Shown: one piece after another, positions 39,496 through 48,132 of the stretch
Layout of the letters: every line of letters begins with the position of its first letter
Position numbering within the stretch: position 1 is the first letter of the stretch
Assembly: GCF_004331155.1 (NCBI RefSeq)
Contig: NZ_SJNZ01000012.1
Location: forward strand, 39,564-103,563
From: Acinetobacter terrestris
GTDB lineage: Bacteria > Pseudomonadota > Gammaproteobacteria > Pseudomonadales > Moraxellaceae
Length of the DNA stretch: 64,000 bases
Direction of reading: 5' to 3'
The notes under the pieces: model-generated
Told to the model about the DNA's origin: nothing
Seen by the model: only the letters and a program-made list of their open reading frames with translations
Database searches by the model: none
Translations under genes and position numbers: made by a program

Positions 39496-40418
39496 TATTC
39501 GCCTTTCGAAGCTAAGCGTTCTGCAACTCTAAGCCATGCACTACGTGAACGAAAATTGACTTTAATCTCTTCTTCACTGGCACGCACTCGGGAAATTTTC
39601 TTTAATCGACGGGTATCTTCCCGTTCTTGTGGCATGCCCCAACTAGTATCTTCCGCTAAAGTCGATTCTTTTTGAATAAATTGTTTAATTAAACGGTCTT
39701 CTAGCGAGTGGAAACTAATGACTGCTAAACGCCCCCCAGTTTTTAGCACCTCCACTGCTTGCGGCAAGAATGCTTCAATATCTTCTAATTCTTTATTAAT
39801 GGCAATACGGATACCCTGAAAAGTTCGTGTTGCGGCATGTTTATTTTTTTCCCATTTCGGATGGGCAACTTTCACAATTTCAGCAAGTTGCGCTGTCGTG
39901 TCGATATAGCCCGCAGCTTTAATAGCTTTAGCAATACGACGGCTATAACGTTCTTCACCATATTTAAAAATAACATTGGCCAAGGCTTCTTCTTCAATAT
40001 TTACCAGCCATTCAGCTGCAGTCGGACCTTTTGAATTGTCCATACGCATATCCAGCGGGCCATCTTTCATAAAGCTAAAACCACGCTCAGCCTGATCCAG
40101 CTGTGGTGAAGATACCCCTAAATCTGCCATCACCCCATCAACCAGACCAATGCCTCGTGACTCAAGTTCTTGTTTTAAATCAGCAAAGCTGGCATGAATG
40201 ATTTTAAAACGTGAATCTTCTTGTTCCAATATTGCCGCAGCTTCCAAAGCTTGTGGATCTTTATCAAAGCCATATACACGTGCATTTTCATCTAATTTAG
40301 AAAGCAAGAAACGGGTATGACCACCTCGGCCAAAAGTGCCATCGACATAAATTCCTGTATTTCGATCTGCCAATAAGGCATCAACAGTTTCGTGAAGTAG
40401 TACAGAAATATGCGACAT
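39495..40418 (-). CDS. rsmH: 16S rRNA (cytosine-1402-N4)-methyltransferase
   Basis: RsmH (MraW) methylates N4 of C1402 in 16S rRNA. The 307-residue protein begins with the typical HISVLLHETVDAL and YVDGTFGRGGHTR, with the SAM motif. MADLGVSSPQLD, FQGIRIAINKELE and ISFHSLEDRLIK follow. It is the first gene of the cluster; mraZ, usually found upstream, is absent. Confidence 0.97.
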   Translation of the reverse strand: MSHISVLLHETVDALLADRNTGIYVDGTFGRGGHTRFLLSKLDENARVYGFDKDPQALEAAAILEQEDSRFKIIHASFADLKQELESRGIGLVDGVMADLGVSSPQLDQAERGFSFMKDGPLDMRMDNSKGPTAAEWLVNIEEEALANVIFKYGEERYSRRIAKAIKAAGYIDTTAQLAEIVKVAHPKWEKNKHAATRTFQGIRIAINKELEDIEAFLPQAVEVLKTGGRLAVISFHSLEDRLIKQFIQKESTLAEDTSWGMPQEREDTRRLKKISRVRASEEEIKVNFRSRSAWLRVAERLASKGE

Positions 40419-40893
40419 AAGGGTTCAATCAAGACTATGAAAAATTTAACTGCACATTATTACCTTGTTTTGACAAAGCTCCAAACGACTTTTTGTAGGG
40501 AAATATTACTTTCTATAGAGAAAACCGTTTCTGGATTTATGCAACGCAGATTTAAGTCATCTTTCATGTGCTTTTATCGCATTGTAACAGCTCAATACTG
40601 GTGCAAATTGTTTGTTAAAATCAGGCTCTTTCCCACACCAATGATCAACGACTCAAAGATCAAGCTGAATATTCTGGTTGTTTATCTTTGACAAGTCATC
40701 AATATGTTTATTTATCTTATTTCAAAATTAGACTTAGAGCATATAATTCGAGCTTATTTAAACATCAGTACAGAACAGCAAATTCAGACTAAACATACTG
40801 GTCACTCATTTAAAATGTCTGGCCGCTAATCAATAAAAGAAAAATCATATTTTTCAATTCAAAATTTGATTTTAAAAATGTGCGATCAAAAAC
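40419..40893. other. intergenic region upstream of rsmH
   Basis: About 475 bp lie between rsmH and the terminator of the first sulfate-binding protein gene. The rsmH operon promoter must be here. A short open frame on the plus strand (40410-40691) has no family resemblance or ribosome site. I see no RNA gene and no mraZ remnant. Confidence 0.4.
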
Positions 40894-40922
40894 AAAAAAG
40901 CCCCCTGCATAGGAGGCTTTTA
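40894..40922 (-). terminator. terminator of first sbp gene
   Basis: AAAAGCCCCCT pairs with AGGAGGCTTTT (one mismatch) around GCAT, 18 bp beyond the gene stop on the minus strand. Confidence 0.85.
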
Positions 40923-40939
40923 AATTATAAATCGATCAT

Positions 40940-41959
40940 TTATTTACGAGTGTTATAAATCTGATCGAAAGTTGCCCCATTCACAAAATGAGTTTTTTGC
41001 GCTTGAGCCCAGCCACCAAACACGTCATCAATGGTAAAGGTTTTAATTTTAGGGAATTGAGCAGAATATTTAGCGAGCACTTCTGGATTACGTGGACGGT
41101 AGAAATATTTTGCTGCCATTTCTTGACCCAATGGTGAGTACAAGTAATTGATATAGCCTTTGGCTAACCATTTATTGCCATCTTTTTCGACATTTTTATC
41201 CACAATTGCCACTGAAGGTTCAGTTAAAATTGACATTGAAGGATAGATAATGTCGAACTTATTTTTACCTATGCTCTTTTGAGTCACCAGAGCTTCATTT
41301 TCCCAAGTCAGCAATACATCACCAATGCCACGTTCAGCAAAAGTGGTCATTGACGCACGTGCAGCAGAATCCATGACTTTTACGTTGTGGTACATTTTGC
41401 CGACAAAGTCTTTGGCTTTAGCATCAGTACCACCCGGTTGCTTAAGTGCATAACCCCAAGCAGATAAATAGACCCAACGTGGTAAACCGCCAGTTTTCGG
41501 ATTTGGCGTGATAATTTGTACGCCCGGTTTGGTTAAATCAGACCAGTCTTTAATATGCTTTGGATTGCCTTTACGCACCATAAATACGATGGTCGAGGTA
41601 TAAGGTGCAGAGTTATGCGGGAATTCTTTTTGCCAGCCGGATTGGATTTGACCTGATTTAACAATTTCTTCAATATCATTGGCCAAAGCCAGGGTCACCA
41701 CATCAGCTTGTAGGCCATCTACGACTGAACGCGCTTGTTTACCTGAACCACCGTGCGACTGTTTAAAATTTACAGTATGGCCGGTACGTACTTTCCAGTA
41801 AGCACCAAATGATTTATTAAATTCATCGTAAAATTCACGGGTTGCATCATAAGATACGTTTAAAAATTCACGATCTGCTGCCTGAGCAGTGGTTGCAGTA
41901 AAAGCAATGCCGGTTGCCAGCAATGCCGCACTGAATAACGCTTTAAATTGAGTTTTCAT
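40940..41959 (-). CDS. sbp: sulfate ABC transporter substrate-binding protein
   Basis: This 339-residue periplasmic sulfate/thiosulfate-binding protein has a signal peptide (LLATGIAFTATTAQA). It shows the sulfate-binding family patterns [38 protein letters not shown] and GDVLLTWENEA. ATG 41959 is used; the ATG is immediately preceded by an in-frame GTG. No permease or ATPase genes are adjacent. A close paralogue lies immediately upstream, and a terminator between them means independent transcription. Confidence 0.93.
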   Translation of the reverse strand: MKTQFKALFSAALLATGIAFTATTAQAADREFLNVSYDATREFYDEFNKSFGAYWKVRTGHTVNFKQSHGGSGKQARSVVDGLQADVVTLALANDIEEIVKSGQIQSGWQKEFPHNSAPYTSTIVFMVRKGNPKHIKDWSDLTKPGVQIITPNPKTGGLPRWVYLSAWGYALKQPGGTDAKAKDFVGKMYHNVKVMDSAARASMTTFAERGIGDVLLTWENEALVTQKSIGKNKFDIIYPSMSILTEPSVAIVDKNVEKDGNKWLAKGYINYLYSPLGQEMAAKYFYRPRNPEVLAKYSAQFPKIKTFTIDDVFGGWAQAQKTHFVNGATFDQIYNTRK

Positions 41960-42144
41960 CACAGTACAGACAAGTTATCTTCATTACTGCTAAATATATG
42001 AAATAAAATCATAAATCGCAATGAATTAAACCCTTTAGCATTCAACCAAATACTTTACCCGCATATTAAATTCATGTTTTTATTCAAGATAAATTAAACA
42101 GTTTACTTATTCTGTATATATACCGTTTTCTGAATTATATATAC

Positions 42145-42171
42145 AAAAAACGGATAAACATTATTATCCAT
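42145..42171 (-). terminator. terminator of second sbp gene
   Basis: On the minus strand TGGATAA pairs with TTATCCG around TAATGT, followed by TTTTTT. Confidence 0.72.
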
Positions 42172-42203
42172 TTCTTGTAAAAATCTTTAATCATCAATCC
42201 AAT

Positions 42204-43220
42204 TTATTTTTTCTCACTATAAATCTGATCAAAAATCCCACCATTCACAAAATGGGTTTTCTGTGCTTTTGCCCAACCGCCAAAAACATCACCGATGCTA
42301 AACAGTTTAATTTTTGGAAATTGTGCTGCATATTTTGCTGCAATTTGCGGATTACGTGGACGGAAGAAATACTGTGCCGCCAAATCCTGTCCTTTGGGTG
42401 AATACAAATAGTTGAGATAACCTTTGGCTAAATTGCGGTTACCGTCTTTATCCACATTTTTATCGACAATCGCGACCGATGGCTCTGCCAAAATTGAAAT
42501 GGAGGGATAAACAATCTGGTATTTATCTTTACCCAAGCCTTGAGTCGCCAGTAAGGCTTCATTTTCCCAAGACAGCAATACATCGCCAATGCCGCGTTCA
42601 GCAAAAGTGGTTAAAGAACCACGTGCGCCCGAATCAAGCACTTTCACGTTTTGATAAATTTTTTTCACCAATTCTTTGGCTTTGGCATCGTTACCGTCCG
42701 GTTGTTTTAGTGCATAGCCCCAAGCCGAAAGATAAATCCAGCGTGGCGCGCCACCAGTTTTAGGATTTGGCGTGATAATTTCTACACCCGGCTGGGTTAA
42801 ATCATTCCAGTCCTTAATACTTTTAGGATTGCCTTTGCGTACCAGGAACACCACGGTTGAGGTATAAGGTGCTGAATTGTTGGGGAAGTGTTTTTGCCAG
42901 TTTTTATTGATTAATCCCTTATTTACAATTTCTTCAATATCGTTGGCCAAAGCCAAGGTCACCACATCGGCTTGCAAACCATCAATCACTGAACGCGCTT
43001 GTTTACCTGAACCGCCATGCGACTGTTTAAAATTCACTTCTTGTCCAGTGCGCTGTTTCCAAAATTCACCAAAAGCCTGATTATACTCTTGGTAAAATTC
43101 ACGCGTCGGATCATAGGAAACATTGAGAAAATCTTTTGCAGCGAAGCTATGTGAAGTGATTCCCCCTAACACTGCAAGAATGGTTGATGCTATTATTTTT
43201 TTCATCTGTTTTAAGCTCAT
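42204..43220 (-). CDS. sbp: sulfate ABC transporter substrate-binding protein, paralogue
   Basis: This 338-residue protein is alignable over its whole length with the gene at 40940-41959. Shared blocks include [22 protein letters not shown] and FFRPRNPQ. The signal peptide is at about 7-27. ATG 43220 is used, and ATG 43205 is also possible. The pair arose by tandem duplication and has since diverged, most in the signal peptide and surface residues. Different affinities or oxyanion preferences are possible but cannot be read from the sequence. Confidence 0.92.
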   Translation of the reverse strand: MSLKQMKKIIASTILAVLGGITSHSFAAKDFLNVSYDPTREFYQEYNQAFGEFWKQRTGQEVNFKQSHGGSGKQARSVIDGLQADVVTLALANDIEEIVNKGLINKNWQKHFPNNSAPYTSTVVFLVRKGNPKSIKDWNDLTQPGVEIITPNPKTGGAPRWIYLSAWGYALKQPDGNDAKAKELVKKIYQNVKVLDSGARGSLTTFAERGIGDVLLSWENEALLATQGLGKDKYQIVYPSISILAEPSVAIVDKNVDKDGNRNLAKGYLNYLYSPKGQDLAAQYFFRPRNPQIAAKYAAQFPKIKLFSIGDVFGGWAKAQKTHFVNGGIFDQIYSEKK

Positions 43221-43570
43221 ACTTAATGATCAAAGCACTATATAAATATAAAATATTTTTAACAATCATATGCTTATATTGTTTTATTGATTAAAAATCA
43301 GTTTTAGAGATATCCACGAAAATGCTTTTCTATGCATTTTTACTACTAAAAGATGCATAAACTGCTACACATCTTCATCTTTTGCCTGGTTCTCCATGCT
43401 GTCTCCATAGTTTTTTGATACAAAGTAGCTACATTGAATTAGTTTCTTATCATTTTGTAATAAAGTGTGACCTAGTTCTACTTTTGTATTTTTTTATGTG
43501 TTTAAATGGTATCTCTAGAACAGAAAAATAATATCTAGGGACTTCCAACACCAGTAAGGGGAATGTGGAA
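43221..43570. other. intergenic region between divergent sbp and exported protein genes
   Basis: About 350 bp of AT-rich DNA hold the promoters of the divergent genes at 43220 (-) and 43571 (+). No additional gene or RNA is evident; the minus-strand frame through 43450-43758 overlaps the real gene at 43571. Confidence 0.4.
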
Positions 43571-43873
43571 ATGAAATTTACACCAGTTATTACAGCATTG
43601 AGTTTAAGTCTAACTTTAGGGTTTATGGCCCAAATCGGACACGCAGCTGCCATCAAAGCCACCGATGCCAAACTTAGTCTTTCACCTGAAAAATCGTCAC
43701 TGATTGAAAAAGCATTGCAACAGCAAAAACAAGGCACCAACACTTTTCGTAACGACAATGATTTAAAAGTCCTGACTGAAATTAAAGTTGCCCCTACACA
43801 AAGCTTTTTTGCTTCACAAAATCAAAAATTTACCCGTTTTGTTCAAGTATTCTTCCCGCAAAATAATTCTTAA
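43571..43873 (+). CDS. small exported protein, hypothetical
   Basis: This 100-residue protein has a signal peptide (PVITALSLSLTLGFMAQIGHAA). The mature part is Lys/Gln-rich, with helices around EKSSLIEKALQQQKQG and no Cys. The family is not recognised. ATG 43571 is preferred over the in-frame GTG at 43565. It is a single-gene unit with a strong hairpin behind it. Confidence 0.7.
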   Translation: MKFTPVITALSLSLTLGFMAQIGHAAAIKATDAKLSLSPEKSSLIEKALQQQKQGTNTFRNDNDLKVLTEIKVAPTQSFFASQNQKFTRFVQVFFPQNNS

Positions 43874-43913
43874 TTGAATACTGGACTTCTTGCCCCTTTA
43901 AGAAGTTCAGATG

Positions 43914-43963
43914 AAGCCTAATCATTGCAATGTTGAATTTAACATTAAGTGATTAGGCTTTTT
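43914..43963 (+). terminator. terminator after small exported protein
   Basis: AAGCCTAATCA pairs with TGATTAGGCTT, enclosing an inner AATGTT/AACATT stem, followed by TTT. It lies 40 bp upstream of gltX. Confidence 0.82.
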
Positions 43964-44004
43964 CGTTATAATACTTTCCATTCACATTCTGAAAAATATT
44001 GATT

Positions 44005-45513
44005 ATGACTGTTCGTACTCGTATTGCCCCTTCTCCTACAGGCTTCCCACATGTAGGCACTGCATATATTGCCTTGTTCAACTTATGTTTTGCCAAACAG
44101 CATGGTGGTGAATTTATTCTTCGTATTGAAGACACCGATCAACTTCGCTCAACCCCTGAATCTGAAAAAATGATTTTAGATTCATTACGTTGGTTAGGTT
44201 TGAATTGGTCAGAAGGTCCCGATGTCGGTGGTCCATATGCGCCATATCGCCAATCGGAACGAATGGACATCTATAAAAAATATGCTTTAGAACTTGTTGA
44301 AAAAGGTCATGCATTTTACTGCTTCGCAACGAGTGAAGAACTGGATCAAATGCGTGCTGAACAGCAAGCCCGTGGTGAAAGCCCACGTTATGACGGTCGT
44401 GGTCTACTTTTATCTGAAGATGAAGTTCAACGCCGTTTAGCTGCAGGCGAAGCACACGTGATCCGCATGAAAGTGCCTGCTGAAGGCAGCTGCAAATTTG
44501 ACGATATGCTACGTGGCGAAGTGGAAATTCCATGGGCACAAGTCGATATGCAAATTTTGCTTAAAACGGATGGCTTGCCAACTTACCATTTGGCCAATGT
44601 GGTCGATGACCATTTAATGGAAATTACCCATGTGATCCGTGGTGAAGAATGGATTCCATCTGCGCCTAAACATCAATTGTTGTATCAATACTTTGGCTGG
44701 GATATGCCTGTGCTTTGCCACATGCCCTTATTACGTAATCCGGATAAATCAAAATTATCGAAACGTAAAAACCCAACCTCAATCAATTATTACAAAGACA
44801 TTGGTGTACTTCCAGAAGCGCTGTTGAACTATCTGGGCCGTATGGGCTGGTCTATGCCGGATGAAAGTGAAAAATTCACTCTGGCTGAAATGATTGAACA
44901 TTTCGACATTAAGCGTGTATCTCTTGGTGGTCCAATTTTTGATGTCGAAAAACTCAACTGGCTCAACGGTCAGTGGATTAAAGCGCTCTCTCCTGCCGAA
45001 TTGTTAAATACACTTTTGGCCTGGAAAGCAGACCGTAAAATGTTGGAAGACATTGCAGCTGCGATTCAACCGCGTATCAACTTGTTGTCTGAAGCGGTGA
45101 ATTGGGCAGGTTTTTACTTCAACCAGTTCCCACAACTGTCGAAAGAACAGTTTGAAAGCAAAAAATTGTCTGAAGAACAAGTTCGTCAAAGCTTACAATT
45201 TGCGATTTGGCGTCTGGAAAGCCTATTTAGCTGGAATAATGACACAGTTAGCCAAACCTTAATGGACTTGGCAAGCCAGATGGAAGTGAAGTTACGTGAC
45301 TTTATGCCAACCTTCTTTATTGCCATTGCCGGTTCGACCAGTTCAACCCCGGTTATGCAATCTATGGTGACGATTGGTCCTGACTTAACATTCGCTCGTT
45401 TACGCCATGCACTTGAAATTGTCGGCGGTCCGAGCAAAAAAGAAACAAAAGTCTGGGAAAAACTCAACGAAAGCCTAAAATTGCCGAAAAATGATGCAGT
45501 TGATGAGGCATAA
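44005..45513 (+). CDS. gltX: glutamyl-tRNA synthetase
   Basis: This class I synthetase (502 residues) charges tRNA-Glu. ATG 44005 starts [13 protein letters not shown]; an upstream TTG is not needed. The HIGH-type motif is [10 protein letters not shown] and the KMSKS-type motif is [15 protein letters not shown] and [11 protein letters not shown] are also conserved. The C-terminal helical anticodon-binding domain is complete. The gene sits just upstream of a tRNA-Glu gene, its cognate substrate. Confidence 0.97.
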   Translation: MTVRTRIAPSPTGFPHVGTAYIALFNLCFAKQHGGEFILRIEDTDQLRSTPESEKMILDSLRWLGLNWSEGPDVGGPYAPYRQSERMDIYKKYALELVEKGHAFYCFATSEELDQMRAEQQARGESPRYDGRGLLLSEDEVQRRLAAGEAHVIRMKVPAEGSCKFDDMLRGEVEIPWAQVDMQILLKTDGLPTYHLANVVDDHLMEITHVIRGEEWIPSAPKHQLLYQYFGWDMPVLCHMPLLRNPDKSKLSKRKNPTSINYYKDIGVLPEALLNYLGRMGWSMPDESEKFTLAEMIEHFDIKRVSLGGPIFDVEKLNWLNGQWIKALSPAELLNTLLAWKADRKMLEDIAAAIQPRINLLSEAVNWAGFYFNQFPQLSKEQFESKKLSEEQVRQSLQFAIWRLESLFSWNNDTVSQTLMDLASQMEVKLRDFMPTFFIAIAGSTSSTPVMQSMVTIGPDLTFARLRHALEIVGGPSKKETKVWEKLNESLKLPKNDAVDEA

Positions 45514-45525
45514 TTGATTTTATAG

Positions 45526-45554
45526 TTGACGTGTGAGCACAATGCCCCTAATAT
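45526..45554 (+). promoter_or_regulatory. sigma-70 promoter of the tRNA pair
   Basis: TTGACG (45526-45531) and TAATAT (45549-45554) are separated by exactly 17 bp. The -10 box is followed by GCGCT, a GC-rich discriminator typical of stringently controlled stable-RNA promoters. GTGTGAGC and GCTCACAC (45531-45538 and 45558-45565) form an inverted repeat around the -10 box. Confidence 0.82.
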
Positions 45555-45571
45555 TGCGCTCACACAGACTG

Positions 45572-45647
45572 GGGGTTATAGCTCAGTTGGTAGAGCGCTA
45601 CAATGGCATTGTAGAGGTCAGGAGTTCGATCCTCCTTGACTCCACCA
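45572..45647 (+). tRNA. tRNA-Ala(GGC)
   Basis: A 76-nt cloverleaf is readable: acceptor GGGGTTA/TGACTCC, D arm with AGTTGGTA, anticodon stem CTACA/TGTAG with loop ATGGCAT (anticodon GGC), and T arm AGGAG-TTCGATC-CTCCT. The genome encodes the CCA end. Confidence 0.96.
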
Positions 45648-45677
45648 TATCTAGTTTTACCTGTGTTGCCTCGATAA

Positions 45678-45753
45678 GTCCCTATCGTCTAGAGGCCTAG
45701 GACATCGCCCTTTCACGGCGGTAACCGGGGTTCGAATCCCCGTAGGGACGCCA
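45678..45753 (+). tRNA. tRNA-Glu(UUC)
   Basis: A 76-nt tRNA with acceptor GTCCCTA/TAGGGAC, anticodon loop CTTTCAC (anticodon TTC), T arm CGGGG-TTCGAAT-CCCCG and an encoded CCA. It lies 30 nt after tRNA-Ala, probably one transcript, and downstream of gltX. Confidence 0.97.
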
Positions 45754-45761
45754 AATTCAAA

Positions 45762-45796
45762 AAAGCCACTGACCTATTCAGTGGCTTTTTTATTGT
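45762..45796 (+). terminator. terminator of the tRNA pair
   Basis: AAAGCCACTGA pairs with TCAGTGGCTTT around a short loop, followed by a T run. Confidence 0.92.
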
Positions 45797-45891
45797 CTAA
45801 ATTTTTTATTCACGGTATTTTATGAGCGGTGTTTTTGCTTTCCGTGACATTCAGATTAGAATAACCCATAGATTAAAATTCTGGAGTTGTA

Positions 45892-46233
45892 ATGCAATAC
45901 CGTTGCCCAAAATGCCAAAGCCCTAAAATTATGCCAGTTGCACAATCCGGCGGACCTGCGGTACGACCAGTGGTACCTAAAAGCTTAGTCTTGTTAATTC
46001 CTGCTGTTTTCATCTTATTGCTGTTGGTTTTAATTAGTATTGCAATGTGGATTTTTGGTGATGGTGCAGGCACAACATTACAATCTGCAACTGTAGTTGT
46101 ATTTGTGCTGTGTCTAATTGCAGGCTTTATGTTTTACCGCGACCTACCCGACTTTAAAATTTCAATGCAAGGCTTTATGCAGTCGCAAAAGAAATGGAAA
46201 TGTCGTGAGTGCAACCACGAGTGGGAAATTTAA
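45892..46233 (+). CDS. membrane protein with zinc-ribbon termini
   Basis: This 113-residue protein has a CPKC motif at residues 5-8 and a second Cys pair (WKCREC) near the C terminus. Together these could bind one zinc on the cytoplasmic side. Two hydrophobic segments (about 31-54 and 65-83) place both ends in the cytoplasm. Function unknown. It is a single gene facing the convergent CDF exporter gene. Confidence 0.8.
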   Translation: MQYRCPKCQSPKIMPVAQSGGPAVRPVVPKSLVLLIPAVFILLLLVLISIAMWIFGDGAGTTLQSATVVVFVLCLIAGFMFYRDLPDFKISMQGFMQSQKKWKCRECNHEWEI

Positions 46234-46245
46234 AATAAAATTCAT

Positions 46246-46285
46246 TTCACATCAGCCCCAGGTTCAGTCTCGGTGCTGATGTGAA
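46246..46285. repeat. 11-bp inverted repeat between convergent genes
   Basis: TTCACATCAGC (46246-46256) pairs with GCTGATGTGAA (46275-46285), an exact 11-bp stem with an 18-nt loop. The right arm lies inside the last codons of the CDF gene. No T run follows on either strand, so it is a weak terminator at best. Confidence 0.5.
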
Positions 46286-47226
46286 CCTTTATGCTGATGA
46301 GGAGATTGTTGTTGATTTTCATCCAGCTGACCATGTGAATGCGCAAGACATTCATCCTCTTCAATTTGTAGCGTCATTTCAGTAATACCATGTATGTGGC
46401 TTAACATTTCCAAAGCTTGCTGATACAGGGCATTACGATCAGCCTGGGGCGCATATAAATGCACGGTCAGATGTACATTTTTCGAAGTAATCGCCCAAAC
46501 CTTGAGTTGATGAATACTTTCGACATCTTTTAAATTCAGCAAATCATTGCGCAGTTTTTCAATATCAATTTCTTCCGGCACACCTTCAAGCAAAATATTG
46601 ATGCTTTGCTTCAGTAAAACCCATGTTCTAGGCAATACCCAAAAACCGATCAGCACCGCAATTAAAGTATCGACCCAAACCCAGTGAGTAAAATAAATAA
46701 TCACTGCCCCAATAAACACACCTACAGAACCCAGAGCATCACTCAAAACTTCCAAGTATGCGCCTTTTACATTTAGACTTTCTTGGCTACTGGAAAATAG
46801 GATTTTCATCGAAATCAGATTAATCACCAAACCAATCATCGCGACAATCATCATACCGACACTTTGAATTTCAGGTGGGTTTGAAAAGCGCTGATAAGCC
46901 TCGTACAAAATATACATCGCCACTACAAATAGCATAGATGCATTGAACAGGGCTGCTAAAATTTCAAAGCGCTGATAGCCAAAAGTGCGTTTATCGTCGG
47001 CCGGAAGTTTGCCTATTTTTATTGCCACCAGTGCTATCGCAAGCGCGGCAGCATCGGTAAACATGTGGGCTGCATCGGAAAGCAAAGCCAAACTTTGCGT
47101 GATAAAACCTGCGACCACTTCAACAATTAAAAATGTGGTGGTCAGCAGCAAGGCAAAGGTTAATTTTCTGGCATTATTTTCGGTCACAACCGCATGACTA
47201 TGATCATGCCCATGATGTTCACCCAT
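46264..47226 (-). CDS. CDF-family cation (zinc/cobalt/cadmium) exporter
   Basis: This 320-residue cation-diffusion-facilitator antiporter resembles CzcD/ZitB. A His-rich N terminus (HHGHDHSHA) and His-rich C terminus flank six transmembrane helices. The transport-site Asp and His residues are visible in LLSDAAHMFTDAAAL and LEVLSDALGSVGVF (HxxxD/DxxxD pairs). The cytoplasmic C-terminal domain has the ferredoxin-like fold. Zinc is the most likely substrate. Confidence 0.92.
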   Translation of the reverse strand: MGEHHGHDHSHAVVTENNARKLTFALLLTTTFLIVEVVAGFITQSLALLSDAAHMFTDAAALAIALVAIKIGKLPADDKRTFGYQRFEILAALFNASMLFVVAMYILYEAYQRFSNPPEIQSVGMMIVAMIGLVINLISMKILFSSSQESLNVKGAYLEVLSDALGSVGVFIGAVIIYFTHWVWVDTLIAVLIGFWVLPRTWVLLKQSINILLEGVPEEIDIEKLRNDLLNLKDVESIHQLKVWAITSKNVHLTVHLYAPQADRNALYQQALEMLSHIHGITEMTLQIEEDECLAHSHGQLDENQQQSPHQHKGSHQHRD

Positions 47227-47551
47227 CGCACCCCCTCTCTTTATTCTTATTTATCTTAATAACTTATGTAAGCATAGAGATGAATACTCTAATTTTTTAG
47301 CATCCACCCTATATCAATTAATCTCTTTAGCAAGATCTAATATCTCTAAGAGGCAGTAAAAAGATCTGGATAAAATATGAAGACTATTCACTTTGATATT
47401 ATATGAATAAACAACATTGAACCCTTTCCATTTTTTTGAATTAACAAAAAAAATTCATTTACTTACAAACAGCTTGTACTTAGAATAAAAAATAACCGTT
47501 TCATTGAAATAATTAGATTATGATAATTCAATGCTTAAAGAGGAGTTGATT
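47227..47551. other. intergenic region between CDF exporter and Sel1 gene
   Basis: About 325 bp of AT-rich DNA separate divergent genes and should hold both promoters. No zinc-regulator-type long palindrome, RNA or open frame is evident. Confidence 0.35.
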
Positions 47552-48058
47552 ATGATCGTGAATAAGATAAAAAAAATAGTAAATAATTTACTTAGTCCTT
47601 CAGATCAACCTTCGCAAGGTACGCAAAATATAAAGATAAATGAAGCAAATCTGGCATTTGAACAAGGTCAAATTTTCGAGCAGCTTGCAATCAAGCACCA
47701 TTACATGCTTGATCACGATCAATCCGTTCATAATAATCGAAATGCAATGTGGAACTTTTTAACTGCCGCATTAAAAGGCCATAGTGAAGCACAATATAAA
47801 TTAGGTTTAGGTTATCTGCAGGGGCAATTGGGGCTAGATAAAAACCATACCCATGCGCAGGAATGGCTAACCAAAGCGGCTAAGCAAGGTCATAGTGATG
47901 CGCAATATAAATTAGGTGTAGCTTATCTGCATGGGCAATCAGGCCTAGATAAAAACTATACCCTTGCGGAAGAATGGTTAAAAGAAGCAGCTAAGCAAGG
48001 CCATCATGAAGCACAGATGACCTTAGAAAAGGCATATAGCCAATTGGCTTTTTCCTAA
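47552..48058 (+). CDS. Sel1-repeat protein
   Basis: The product has 168 residues from ATG 47552, which has AGGAG 7 nt upstream. An N-terminal region of about 70 residues is followed by Sel1-like helical repeats of 37 residues. The two best copies share AQYKLG, GLDKN, EWL and AAKQGH, and a partial third copy ends at AQMTLEKAYS. Sel1 repeats mediate protein-protein contacts. No signal peptide is visible, so it is probably cytoplasmic. At DNA level the repeats are also clearly similar, suggesting recent duplication. Confidence 0.88.
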   Translation: MIVNKIKKIVNNLLSPSDQPSQGTQNIKINEANLAFEQGQIFEQLAIKHHYMLDHDQSVHNNRNAMWNFLTAALKGHSEAQYKLGLGYLQGQLGLDKNHTHAQEWLTKAAKQGHSDAQYKLGVAYLHGQSGLDKNYTLAEEWLKEAAKQGHHEAQMTLEKAYSQLAFS

Positions 48059-48082
48059 AAATCATCAATAAAAATCACCAAT

Positions 48083-48112
48083 AAAAAAACCAGCCCGCAG
48101 GCTGGTTTTTTT
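48083..48112. terminator. bidirectional terminator
   Basis: AACCAGCC pairs with GGCTGGTT around CGCA, with A and T runs outside. It lies between the convergent Sel1 and ettA genes. Confidence 0.93.
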
Positions 48113-48132
48113 ATTTACATCAAAATAAGCAA

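Noticed and set aside
40410..40691. 93-codon plus-strand frame between rsmH and sbp
   Set aside because: It overlaps the rsmH start, has no ribosome site and shows no protein-like domain.
43450..43758. 102-codon minus-strand frame
   Set aside because: It overlaps the small exported protein, which has a better signal peptide, start and terminator.
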